This document shows, piece by piece, positions 33,636 through 44,121 of a stretch of 64,000 nt of DNA. Position 1 is the first letter of the stretch; every line of letters starts with the position of its first letter. This DNA is from Trema orientale (taxonomy: Eukaryota > Streptophyta > Magnoliopsida > Rosales > Cannabaceae): contig JXTC01000089.1 of assembly GCA_002914845.1 (NCBI GenBank), positions 649,859-713,858 on the forward strand. Direction: 5' to 3'. Both the position numbers and the translations under genes were made by a program. Under the pieces are notes generated by a model. It saw nothing but the letters and a program-made list of their open reading frames with translations, did not search any database and was not told where the DNA came from.

Positions 33636-35287
33636 TCAAAAGAAGCCCGAACTCAGACTGAGGGCTAAATTGAGGGATGGGCTCACACTAAGTGGGGCCA
33701 CATTGGGAGGTGGGCCCGCATTGATAGCAGTATTGTTGTTGTTGAATAATAGGGGCTGCATTTTGCCATGAAGCAAAGGATTGGCTTCCAAGCATATCTT
33801 GATTACTTTCATCATCGTTATTCTTGCTGTCTCAGTGTCCTCATACTCACGAAGCGAATGATACGTCCTAATATATAACAACAACAAAGGTCACTATATT
33901 ATTAGCCATCAATAATATAATCAATTTGGGCGTCTACAGTAGGGGTGTCCCTGTGTAGGGCCCTGTCTATACACCGTTTGATGGGAATCTGTGTATAAAC
34001 AGATTCCCCACAGATTCCCGTTATTCTCCACAGATTCCCATCAAACGGTGTATAAATAGTGGCCCTACGTAGGGGCACCCCTACTGTAGCCCTTCCCAAT
34101 CAATTTATTTGTAATACGTAAATGGGAATTTTTTTTTTTTTTTTTAACGTTTAGGCGAAATGCAAAGCTTATCTATAATTTATCCGGTTTTTATAAATAA
34201 CAAATAAGATTTGATAACAAATTTTAACTTTATGGTCTAATTTCATTAAAATTTACATGAGAAAAGACAAAACAATCCTTATAACCTTTGCAAATACTTA
34301 TGAAAAAAAAAAAAGAGTGGTGGTAGGTGAATGAAAAAAAATTAACTTTTTTCCCTTACGGAGTTTGTCAGTTTGGGCAAGAGCATCTTAGTCATTTAAA
34401 ATATTACCTATTTACCAAAGTAGATAAAAGGGACCAAATTTGCATCAACTCGTTAATCATAAGGGTATTTTGTTATTTATGAACATGGAAAGGTTAAAAC
34501 GAGCATTTTGCTTAACTGAGTCCATAAATTTGAGATTTTTTTCATGTTCAATTTTTTTTTAAAGGTTACTACGTAAAGTTAAACACAACAATTCAGGGCA
34601 CCAATGTAGTACATTTTTTTTAATTTATTTATAAGTATTGTTTTATCTAATTAAAATTCATCACACATATTTTTTTATAATAAAAAGTAGAGAGAAAAAA
34701 ATATTAAATAATGTGTATTTATTATTATTATTATTATTATTTTTTCAACTATTAAAATTATAATAATCATTAGATAATGATCCAACAACTAAAAAAAATA
34801 CAAATAAAAAAAATACCTACATAACCTCAACAATATATTGTAGCATATATTATAATAAACGAATTGTGAAGGTATTCCTATAAGTACGCACCTAAAATTG
34901 TCTAAGGTCAAGAGGTGGGTGGCTTCAGGGATCAAGTTATCGTTATATCGTTGAAAGGTTTTGAGTTCTTCCATGATAATGGTTAATGCCTTAGCTCGCT
35001 GTCCCCTGTGCACCAATATAAATACATACGTAAACAAAAATAAATCACATCTATGTAGATATAATTGGACATAGTGGTATAATTATATTATATTTATATG
35101 AACGAAGGAAAATATATATACAATTATATTGTTGTGGAAACTAATGACTAGGTTACTATCGTACTTGTCCAGAGCTTCTAAGAATTTTTGTTTTCGAATC
35201 TCAAAAACGATTCGAGTCGAAAACATGTTGTCATGGGGAGTGCTGAAGCCCGCGAAATATTGGTCTGCTTCATCAAATGCTCCATTA
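33636..35287 (-). CDS. Short TOPLESS-related gene (TPR-C), 5' end in gap, EAR-like C-terminus
   Basis: Three exons are visible on the - strand: 35287-35165 (cut by the gap), 35005-34892 (114 nt, same size as in TPR-A and TPR-B) and 33867-33636. Splice sites are GT-AG and the frame stays open for about 155 residues to a TGA. The protein covers the C-terminal LisH/CTLH region: GFSTPHDNMFSTRIVFEIRK, EALDK, THLLTLDNFR and LEANPLLHGK. Against TPL, Phe74, Phe104, Leu111, Leu118 and Leu130 are kept, Lys71 is Arg and Leu150 is Cys. Where TPL continues into LINQSLNWQH, this protein goes on with an Asn/Pro-rich linker and ends SLNLALSLSSGFF, an LxLxL EAR motif. No WD40 exons follow. It could be a small TPL-interfering protein, or a truncated pseudogene with a chance tail. 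Its first exon is not visible. Confidence 0.65.
33928..34097. mobile_element. Palindromic MITE (170 bp) with 9-bp TSD in a TPR-C intron
   Basis: AATCAATTT flanks it at 33919-33927 and 34098-34106. The two arms are nearly complementary over their whole length: CTACAGTAGGGGTG and ACACCGTTTGATGGGAATCT occur in both. It lies in the intron between the last two visible TPR-C exons. A 9-bp duplication suggests a Mutator-like origin. A transcript through it would fold into a long hairpin. Confidence 0.88.
34597..34825. mobile_element. MITE related to the one at 19803-19995, in a TPR-C intron
   Basis: It starts GGGCACCAATGTAGTACATT and ends ATGATCCAACAACTAAAAAA then AAAAAAAATACCTAC, the same end words as the 19.8-kb copy. 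It contains a TAT/ATT microsatellite at about 34718-34741. It lies in the intron just downstream of the 34892-35005 exon. Confidence 0.5.
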
Positions 35288-35322
35288 NNNNNNNNNNNNN
35301 NNNNNNNNNNNNNNNNNNNNNN
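35288..35322. other. Assembly gap of 35 N
   Basis: The gap cuts a TPR-C exon: 123 of an expected 180 nt are visible, and the LisH start and first exon are not found to its right. The true gap size is unknown. Confidence 0.95.
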
Positions 35323-35621
35323 TAAACAAAAGATGAAAATGAATATTAGACAAAAATAATATTTAGATGATTGGAATGTTTATTTGAAAAAATGAGGAGA
35401 AACAAAAAGAAGATAGATCTTACAAAAAAACAAAATCTAAATGAACATGAGAAAAATGAGGGAATTTGAGAGATAGCTCGTCGTTTGGACAAGAAAGAGA
35501 AGACTACTTCAAGAGCAATTCTTTCACTCTCACTTGTCAATGCCAAAGGACTCTCTCACTTGCCAAATATCAAACAATCTAAGCTAATGAGAATATGTGT
35601 GCATAAAAATGTGTGCTATAA

Positions 35622-35632
35622 GTATTTATAGG
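35622..35632 (-). promoter_or_regulatory. Candidate minus-strand TATA box upstream of TPR-C
   Basis: CCTATAAATACT on the - strand lies about 310 bp upstream of the gap. It is followed by a ~200-nt stretch that ends in a good donor-like word (TTGTAAGATC, near 35425), consistent with a leader exon splicing toward TPR-C. The link is inferred from position only. Confidence 0.35.
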
Positions 35633-35917
35633 AGAAAGATTGCCAGGTTATACTTGGAAAATTGTTTGGTTTTGGTAGGTGGGTCCCACACCATTCTCAG
35701 ATGGATATGGCTTGGAAAAGGCCTTCACAAGCCCATTTTTGGCGTTTGAGCAACACTCTCCAAACTGAGGGAGAGGTAGGTATAATATGATGATAGCCTT
35801 TCCATATTATTATGGTGAACCCTCATTTCTAGTGTGTCAAATTAAAAAAGAAATGCATTTTTTTTTTGTATAATTTTCCGTAAGATAATCCTCAATACAA
35901 AATAATACAAAGAAAAG

Positions 35918-37560
35918 TAGTTAAGTCTATGCGCGCATGAGGCTCAAAATTTAAAAAACGCGTGAAATCGATGATAACAATACTTTTAGTTTAATTTAAT
36001 AGAAATTAATATACTGAATCTAAATTGTTATATAAATGCAAAAGAATGATCGTTAACTTGTTTGTAGATACAATCTGTTGGGGGATAATTTTTCCAACAT
36101 GTCCAAGAAAACGACATAACGAGATATCGACCAAGGACGACGTCGTTCTTGGTTGATCTCTCTACCCGACCAGAATGAAGCCATACCACACAAGGGAGGG
36201 CCGAGTGGAAAGGAAGCTACAAAGCCATGCCCATTAAGGAAAGACCCTTGTGGTCGGATTTTATGCCACTGTCCGAACAGACCATAAACGAAAGATCAGT
36301 AAGATCAAGAAATAGCCGACCAAAGCCGTAGTAACATGAGTTCGACCAAGGTAAGGAACAAAGGAGATACGGACACAGGAAAAGCTGACATCTGGTCTAA
36401 TCACTCACATACACCCGTACAAGCGGGTATGCAAGATCCCTTTCTGCCTTTGCAAGGACACGTGGGTATCGACCCTAATCTCTGGGGGACCACTTTCTAG
36501 GGACACGTGGACATTAACCCTAGCTTTTGGGGGACCACAGAACCACTATAAATAGTCCCATAATCACCTGAAAGAGGTAAGCCGCCACAAGTCCCAAAAA
36601 CCCTATTTGTCTTTTCTCCTCTCATCGTCATTTATTTTCATCGAAGGAATCGCTAATCATTTTTTCTGTTGAGGAGATTTGGCAAGTACCACACCGGTAC
36701 CACCTATTACTAGTCGGTGAAAAGTCTAGGCACAGTCTTCTTCAAGGTTGTACAGACCACACCTACATCAAATCTGAGTTTTAGACTCCTTTGAGAGAGA
36801 ACCACTCAAGGGCGCGTGGCGCGCGTTGGGTCACGGACTAAAATCCACACCAACACTTTCTGTCACATCAAGTAAACAAATTGATTAGTTCAACCCTAAA
36901 AAATAAAGGAGAAAGATCTCAATTATTGAACATCATATTGTCCTTGATTATTTTGAACATTAAAATATTTTAACATCTCTTTTTATTTCGTACAAAATTT
37001 ATGAAATTATAGTTATAAAATAACTCTAGAACTAACGTACATTGTACTTCTCATGAATAGAATCACAACTTAAAAGAATAAATGTGACATTTATTATAGT
37101 TAAGTCCATGCGCGTGTGACACTCAAAACTTAAAAAACGTGTGAAATCGATGATAACAACACTAAACTTTTAGTTTAATTTAATGTGACATTTATTATAG
37201 TTAAGTCCATGCGCGCGTGATACTCAAAACTTAAAAGACATGTGAAATCGATGATAACAACACTTTTAGTTTAATTTAATAGAAATTAATATGCTGGATT
37301 TAGATTTCTAGGTAAATGCAAAAGGACGATTGTTAACTTGTTTGCAGGTACTTCATGTCCCATCAAGTACAAATTGATGAGTTCAACCTTAAAAAGTAAA
37401 GAAGAAAGATCTCAATTATTGAACATCATATTATCTTTGATTATTTTGAACATTCAGATATTATGATATCTCATTTGTTGCATACAAAATTTATGATATC
37501 ATAGTCATAAAATAACTCTAGAACTAATGTACATTGTACTTCTTATGAACAGAGCCATAT
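35918..37560. repeat. Three-unit tandem repeat, first unit carrying a solo LTR
   Basis: Units begin TAGTTAAGTC at about 35918, 37097 and 37198. Unit 2 is only ~101 bp. Units 1 and 3 share GTGAAATCGATGATAACAA, TTGTTAACTTG-type words and ACTCTAGAACTAA, and both run to a TACATTGTACTTCT end. Unit 1 is interrupted by a 780-bp LTR at 36076-36855; unit 3 shows the same place without it. Confidence 0.8.
36076..36855. mobile_element. Solo LTR (~780 bp)
   Basis: The sequence starts TGTTGGGGGATAA and ends CACACCAACA, giving the TGTTGG/CCAACA inverted ends of plant LTRs. It is far more GC-rich than its surroundings, contains TATAAATA at 36547-36554, and has no internal coding region or partner LTR nearby. 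The 5-bp flanks (CAATC, CTTTC) match only partly. Confidence 0.75.
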
Positions 37561-40052
37561 GGGGGGCCTAAAGGGGGTAGCTGTCCCCTGAATTTTATTT
37601 TTCTTATAAATAGTGTATATATTTTTAATCTCAAAATTAGTTTTTACCTTTTCTAAATTCGCTAACTTAAACTTATAAGATTTTAAAGTATGTCTCTCCA
37701 GTTTTCACTCAGGTCCTTTCTATAATTGAAGTACATTTGATATTTATTTTCTGACTCCATCCTTGATATTTCTAATCGATTTGGTTGATAAAAAGTCATT
37801 CTGACGTTTCTCAATATCTTAAGCAAGGTAGACTTGCTATGTGTTCGAATAATAAGAACATTTAAAAAAAAAAAAATCTAGGGGTAAAATAAGAACATGT
37901 TATAATGTTCATTATAGCACAAAATGATTTACTAAGTTTACAATTGAACATTACGATAAAATTAAATTTATATCCCGATGTACTAACCACTAATACAAAG
38001 GCTTTTTTTTTTGGTCAGATAAAATCAGTTTTGAGGGCTTGGAATATGAATGGTATTATTCATATACGCATAAATTGCTACTGTATATATGAGATAAAGA
38101 GTAAAACTAGTTAACCTAGTGGAAGAGTGAATAATATGAATTCACAAACGAAAAGAAAAAGATTGAATAATAACAGAAAAAAGAAGAGAAGTCTATGGAA
38201 AAGTGCGCGAGTTTTTTTTTTTTTTTTTTCCGCTCTCGAAATAGTTTGCGAGTCTTACGCATAATTTGCTCTAATTGATTGTCAGCTAGTCAACGCGTAT
38301 TGACTATTTGAGTCAATAGTTGGTCCACTTACACTTATGTCCACGTGGATCTCATGGTTGGCCACCTGTAACACAGTGAAAGCAGTTCACCCTGTCACTG
38401 CTATCTGACACGTGATTGCCACGTATGTTTTTTGTTTTTTGAAAGAGATTGCCACGTGTGTTTTGTATGATCTTTGGTAATGTAAATGTCCAAATATGTT
38501 ATACGTCCTAAATTAATTAGATCCAAATCACTTTATAATTACAATTATACCACTGAATTACCATATACACATTGAAACAAATCAACTAAGGTATCTTCTA
38601 TTTCCGTCTTTGAGTCATTCTTACATTTACGGCAATTTTAAAGTACTTATATAAATAATGTATTTTCAGTAGTTGCCGTTAAATATGGTACGTCTTCGTA
38701 TGGGGATTTAATTAATTAAAGGGTATAAAAAGGAAACTGAACTTTTCATTTTTGGACTTATATGAGGTTTAAGGTCAAATATTCAAATATGAATCCATTT
38801 TTGGTATGTACAAGTAGGCATTGGGTGGCTAACCTTAAAAATCATATTCATAACTGGTAAGAATAAGTAGCTAGCACTGGAGCAGCCATACCCGTATGGT
38901 AATAATAATTCCTTCAATATTTATATTCAGGTGAAAAAAAAAATCCAGATTATTAATGAATCATATTGTCTGATACTACCAGGTCTAGCCTAATAGCCAT
39001 GAGCAGCAACATAAATATGAGTGCTTCATATTATATATTACACTTTATATTATAAATCTCAATTTAATTTTAAGACTGTGTTTTTTTTTTATTATTTTAA
39101 TTTTAATTTTTAAATTCTTTTTAAGGAGTTAAGACAGGATTTTGGTTGTCCTATAAACGAGTTATGGTATGTATTTGACTTTTTTTTTAACTTTTATAAA
39201 AAAGTTTCATTCAATCAAATAATATCATTATGATGACTAATCTCATATAAAAACCGAATTACAAATAACAAAAACACTAAACAAACAATTGATAAAGTCT
39301 TAAAATCTTTCTGTTCTAATAATAACCATGAAGGAAACATATAATCTAGCTAACAAATGGTACGAATAGAACTCTATTATAAATATTTTGCAGAAATTAA
39401 TATTTAGTATGATAAATCTTTCGAACTTTGAAAGTTTTGGACTTACATAAACTTGAAAAAAACTAATACGACCCACACATATCTAGAATCATAGAATAGA
39501 ATCATAGAATCATGTGGAACAAAATGCCTATAAATCTAGATTTATGTATAATAATAGTTGACTTTAGACCTAGAGAAATCTCCTTACTTTATAATAGGAC
39601 AATGAGCATACAATTTTTCTCCTTTAAAATAAACAAAATGAGTAAACTTTTTAAATGTGTGGTTTACATAATGTGTGGAATGCATTTAACTTGATGCAAT
39701 ACTTATGTCCAAAACTCCGAATTGAATCAATTTATTTAAGATTGAGATCATAAAATATGTATTAAGTTATTACCAGTATGATAATTACTAATGCACGTTT
39801 TATTTCTTCGGATTATTTATTTATTTTACATAAAGCGATGAAACGATTTCTATTATTAGCAATAATAATAGAAGGGCTATATCTTGTGTGTATACTTGTA
39901 TTATTGTTTTTTTTCCTGATAAAACTTCTATTATTGGTTTTGGTCTTATTACCTCACGATTTTTTAGAGTCACTCATGTGTCAAGACATGGCACACGGTT
40001 TTTGCCCCTTAGAGTATGAATTTTTTTTTTTTTTTTTAGGATTCACATTCTT
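37561..40052. other. AT-rich spacer, no gene
   Basis: No gene is supported; open frames are low-complexity. It contains ACGTGT/CACGTG-type words around 38340-38460 in a region with a short duplicated word (see findings). Confidence 0.5.
38414..38464 (-). mobile_element. Poly(A)-stub insertion with 18-bp duplication (minus orientation)
   Basis: GATTGCCACGTATGTTTT at 38414-38431 is repeated with one change from 38447. The insert TTGTTTTTTGAAAGA reads TCTTTC plus a short A-run on the - strand. Confidence 0.5.
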
Positions 40053-40258
40053 AAGTTTGGATTGAATTTGGCCAACTGGGGCTAGCTCAGTTGGTCCAAA
40101 GTTTGAGGGTTGTGTGTGTGTTTAGGGGGGTCAGGGGTTCAAACCTTGGTAGCGTGTGTGTGTCATTTTCCTTTAATTTCCTTTAATTTGTAGTAAGTGG
40201 TAGTCATTAGTTAAGCCCCACTTTTTAAAAAAAAAAAAAAAAGTTTGGATTGAATTTG
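40053..40258 (+). mobile_element. tRNA-derived SINE copy 2, full length, 18-bp TSD
   Basis: AAGTTTGGATTGAATTTG at 40053-40070 is repeated at 40241-40258. The body starts GCCAACTGGGGCTAGCTCAG, followed by TTGGTCCAA (A-box region). It has a TG-repeat, GGGGTTCAAACCTTGGT (B-box region), a second TG-repeat, TAGTAAGTGGTAGTCATTAG and CCCCACTTTTT, then about 15 A. This is the cleanest of the three copies. Confidence 0.93.
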
Positions 40259-42480
40259 ATAACATTTGTCAATTTGTATAAATATTTTATGCTTTAATCT
40301 CTCTTTTCCTTTTCACGGTTTTTTCATAACAAGTCCTAAAAAAAAATAAAAAATTAAGAGCGTTCTTTTTTACAGGTTCTAAATATATATGTGCTTTCCA
40401 AATGATATGGGACACTACTGCGAAATAGTTATAAGTTTTAAAAATGAAACAAATATGTTGTAATCAAGTTACATATGTTGAAATTTGTAATTAAAATGTA
40501 TATTTTCTTTTTGATAAACTTGTAGTTAAAACATTTTTGTAATCAAATTATTTACTAGTATTGTTTTTTTTTTTTTAAATGTGCGGAAGAGAAAGGACCT
40601 GGGCCTCAAACATATCCGAAGAAGATGGACGTTTGGGCCTTGGCGTCTTGTCTATTCTGTCATTTAGTCATAAAGACATGCAGCACTAAATTCCAGAGGA
40701 CTTTTTCTCATTAAAAAAAAAAAAAAAAAGGGATCCCAGAGATCCTTTTTTTTTTTTTTTGCTATAATCCCAGAGGACTTTAGTTTCTAGTTTCTACCTA
40801 CTCATCTCCATATATAGCCCGTTGCATTCATACTACTCATTAGTAAATGTCCTTTTTTCCTTTTTCCCTTATATACCAGCAGGCTTCCTTCTTAGATAAG
40901 AAAAATACAGGAAACAGAAACAGAAAAAGTAAAAGAGGAAAAGCTTTTCAAATTTCTTGTTTAACTTGCCTTTTTTATTTCTATTTTCCAAAATGAGGCT
41001 TTTATATCTATATTATTAGACATATTGCCATTCCAAATCTTAATATGCAAGTATATTAGACCAATAGAGTCCAATCACACTTCATAAAACGAAACAAAAA
41101 GGGAAACACAGTAAAGTAATAATGACAAACATGGTATCTCTGGTATCACATATTCATAACAGTTATATAAATATTGACTTCACGTGCACGAAAATATTAT
41201 TAATAAAAAAAGAAGTTTCATTTTTATGAGTGGAAGGAAAAGTTGTCATTATGGAAACAGAAAAAAGTCTTAAAGCATTGGGGAGAGGTGTTATTCTATT
41301 ATAAGAGTTAATTATAGTAATAATCGTTAAATTATACCCATTGTATTATTTTGCACTTGAATTTTCAATTTACGTAATAATGATTATTGAATTATATAAC
41401 TGTTTCAACAATGACCTATTTGTCATAAACTGCTAGTTTTTTTTATAGAAAATAGTCAAGAACAAAGCGTATAATTAGGTATTATTTATTTCTAAGAGTC
41501 AGAATTTCATTTTTAGCCACGATTACTAAACTGTATGCTTTGCACAAGACTCATCTATATTAAAAATTTAACAGTTTGTGGAAAAAAATGGTCATTATTC
41601 CAATAATTGCGTAAGTCTTAGTAGTCTACTGTGCAGGCTAAAAATTCAAAATCTTATTCTTAACTACAGTTATCAAGCTATGTGATTTATAATGATTTAT
41701 TTCTGTTAGATATTTAACAGTATGTTACAAAAAAAAAAAGAAAAAATAACTATTACTATGTAAGTTAAAAATAAATAAAGCAAAAGGTAATATAGGTATA
41801 ATTCAGGGACTATTAATTTCATTAACCCGTTCTCTACTTGGGTTTTTTTTTCTCCTCTTCTTTTTCTGTTTTTTTTATTTTTCTTTTTTCCGGTAGTCTC
41901 CCCTCTACTAGTTTGCTACGTTATCTAATGAGTCATTATCAATTTTGACATTATCTTAAAATTTATAGTAAAATATGGGATAAGAAAATTCGAATTTGCC
42001 ATGCATCCTACTATTAAGTAAAAAAAAAAAAAAAATGACTCGGGCTGAAAAATTATTTTTCAACCAAGTCAAGAAAACCATTAAGTTCCAAAAGACTAGA
42101 TCTAATGACGACGATTTATCTTTTTTAGCTCCTACTAAAATTTCAAAGAAGAGTCTAGTAAAAAAATTTTGAGTCGCCATAATTTAGAGAGAAATAATTA
42201 AGCTCTTTATTAAGATATTTGTGAAAACTTAAAATGGCATTAAAGACCATTTTTTAATTTATTACAATTACTGCAGAGCTTTTTTTAATATATATAATTA
42301 TGAAGTCATTAATCAACCCAATGAGTGTAAAAACCCCTTGTTTCCTTATTGTCTTATGTTTTCCTTTTTTTTGACATATTGTTGTCCTTTTTGTTTTCTT
42401 TTTTTTTTTTTTAAAGGAGATTGGTGTCTTATGTTTTGTTATGCAAAGACCAATAAAAAATAAATGAATGAGGGAAGATA

Positions 42481-42531
42481 GTTATCCTAATTCTCTCTTT
42501 AAAAAAAAAAAAGAAGAAGAAGTTATCCTAA
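42481..42531 (+). mobile_element. Poly(A)-stub insertion with 10-bp target duplication
   Basis: GTTATCCTAA at 42481-42490 is repeated at 42522-42531. The insert is TTCTCTCTTT, about 12 A, then a GAA repeat. Confidence 0.5.
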
Positions 42532-42573
42532 GATCAATTTAGTCATTTGAGTGGGATACCAACCGCGCTGGCT

Positions 42574-42593
42574 NCCCCCCCCCCCCCCCCCTC
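42574..42593. other. N followed by a poly(C) tract
   Basis: One N directly precedes about 18-19 C, then CTCTCTC. The tract length is probably unresolved and the N likely marks a join. Confidence 0.7.
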
Positions 42594-42949
42594 TCTCTTT
42601 TTCTAGTAATAAAAATGTGGTATATAATCCCAAAATAAATTTAAATATATGATGATATGTGACAGCATGTAATCTTAAAAGTGGCACCCGTAATCAGGGG
42701 TGAACATCAAACTGCCCAACCTAAAAATGTAAATTTTTTTGTTATATCGTAATTGTAAATACTCCAAATCAAAAGGTCTTACAGTAAAATGATGAAATTT
42801 TTGGACCTATTTTAATTAAATATCCATTTTTTAAAGTATTGTTGTAAAATAACTGATATATTATTGTATATACTAAATGTATAATATGATACCCAGTATA
42901 AAAGTTATAGTGGTCAAAAAATGACTCAATAATTAGAAGTCCAGAATTG

Positions 42950-43680
42950 ATGAGCTCGTCCAACCAACAAGGCCCTTCGATACCACAATTGTACCAAGTA
43001 ACCGATAAATGGGTTCCATGAGGTCCAACCCATGAAGTTGGCTATAATTCTCTAAAGGACCAAGTCCAATTAATCAACCAGCTAAGGACTCTGCCCAAAA
43101 CCTAGTCAAACCCACAGTTAGATGACTCTCAACTGACTAGAGATCTCAACAAAACTCGGATCTTCGACTAGCCTATGGGGGTGATTCAAAAAATAGTGGC
43201 CACGTGCCACGAACCCTAGAGCAGAGCAGCTGGCTCTAATGAGTCTTGAAAGACTTCTATAAATAGATACCCAACCAGAGGTTTGAAGGGACATTGACTC
43301 ATAATCACTCATTCTTACTCTGAATATTACTCTTGCTCTTTTACTTAGTTTTGACTCCAGTCTATCTCGCTCCTCTATTATGTCCATCACTTGCGACTAC
43401 ATTCAAAGAGGCTATCTGAAGTAGTTTAGGATATCCATCCATCTATTGTTCATTAACAAGTCTTTGTGCTTTTACTCTTTGATACAATTTCTTATTTCAA
43501 TTGTTCATTTAGTTTATTGTTTTCATATTTTATCATTCAAATCACTAACTTGAGCGTCAGAGTCCCTTTAACTGGTACCACCTTGATGTTCCCAATTGAA
43601 CTTTCACGTTTTTTGGTTTTGATAGGTTGCTTGTGGCCCAATTCTGTAATTGTAGAAATGAGCCTCTACAAATAACTAAC
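42950..43680. mobile_element. LTR-like fragment
   Basis: The stretch is less AT-rich than its neighbours, contains CTATAAATAGAT near 43258, and near its end has TTGAGCGTCAGAGTCCCTTT followed by GGTACCACC, a phrase typical of plant LTR retrotransposon LTRs. No coding region or second LTR is present. Boundaries were not determined. Confidence 0.45.
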
Positions 43681-44090
43681 ATACTCAATACATAAACTAA
43701 AATTTTTACAAAAACTAATATACTTAATACATAAACTATCATACTTGGTTATTTAGCTATAAAAAAGAAAAATAGACATTTATTAAAACAAAGTGTAAAA
43801 ACGTGACATGCACTCTGACTTTCCAAGATATCGCTTTCGTAAAATTATGAGTTGGGTGATAGGATTGTGAAATTCTAAGCCAATATAACCTAACCTAGCT
43901 CGAGATTTATATATTACAAGAGCAAATATATTGAAAAATTTCCTTTTTAATTATATTAATAGAACTTTGTTAGAGTTGATATTAGTATATATTTTGATAT
44001 AAAGACTTAAACTGGATAAAATAAAAACTGCAAATATTTTATGATGAAATTAAAATTAAAATCGTACTTCTTAGTAAGTGAATACTAAAA

Positions 44091-44121
<31 letters not shown>

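Larger units (their letters stand above)
40259..42940. other. AT-rich spacer, no gene
   Basis: Homopolymers and AT-rich words only. At 40690-40785 the word CCAGAGGACTTT occurs twice around poly(A) and poly(T) tracts. Confidence 0.5.

Noticed and set aside
35346-35546. Minus-strand open frame (LTSESERIALEVVFSFLSKRR) as the missing TPR-C first exon with LisH
   Set aside because: It has no ATG and does not match the LisH pattern well enough; called only as possible leader or promoter sequence.
40073-40240. A functional tRNA gene (TAGCTCAGTTGG)
   Set aside because: The A-box-like segment is not followed by a foldable cloverleaf, and the unit has a poly(A) tail, target duplication and dispersed copies; it is a SINE.
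42349-42437. Another poly(A)-stub insertion between two TGTCTTATGTTTT words
   Set aside because: The insert is long and mixed, and the duplication is in low-complexity DNA; not convincing enough to list with the clean cases.
43118-43390. 90-codon minus-strand open frame
   Set aside because: It lies in an LTR-like stretch with a TATA word and has no protein domain.
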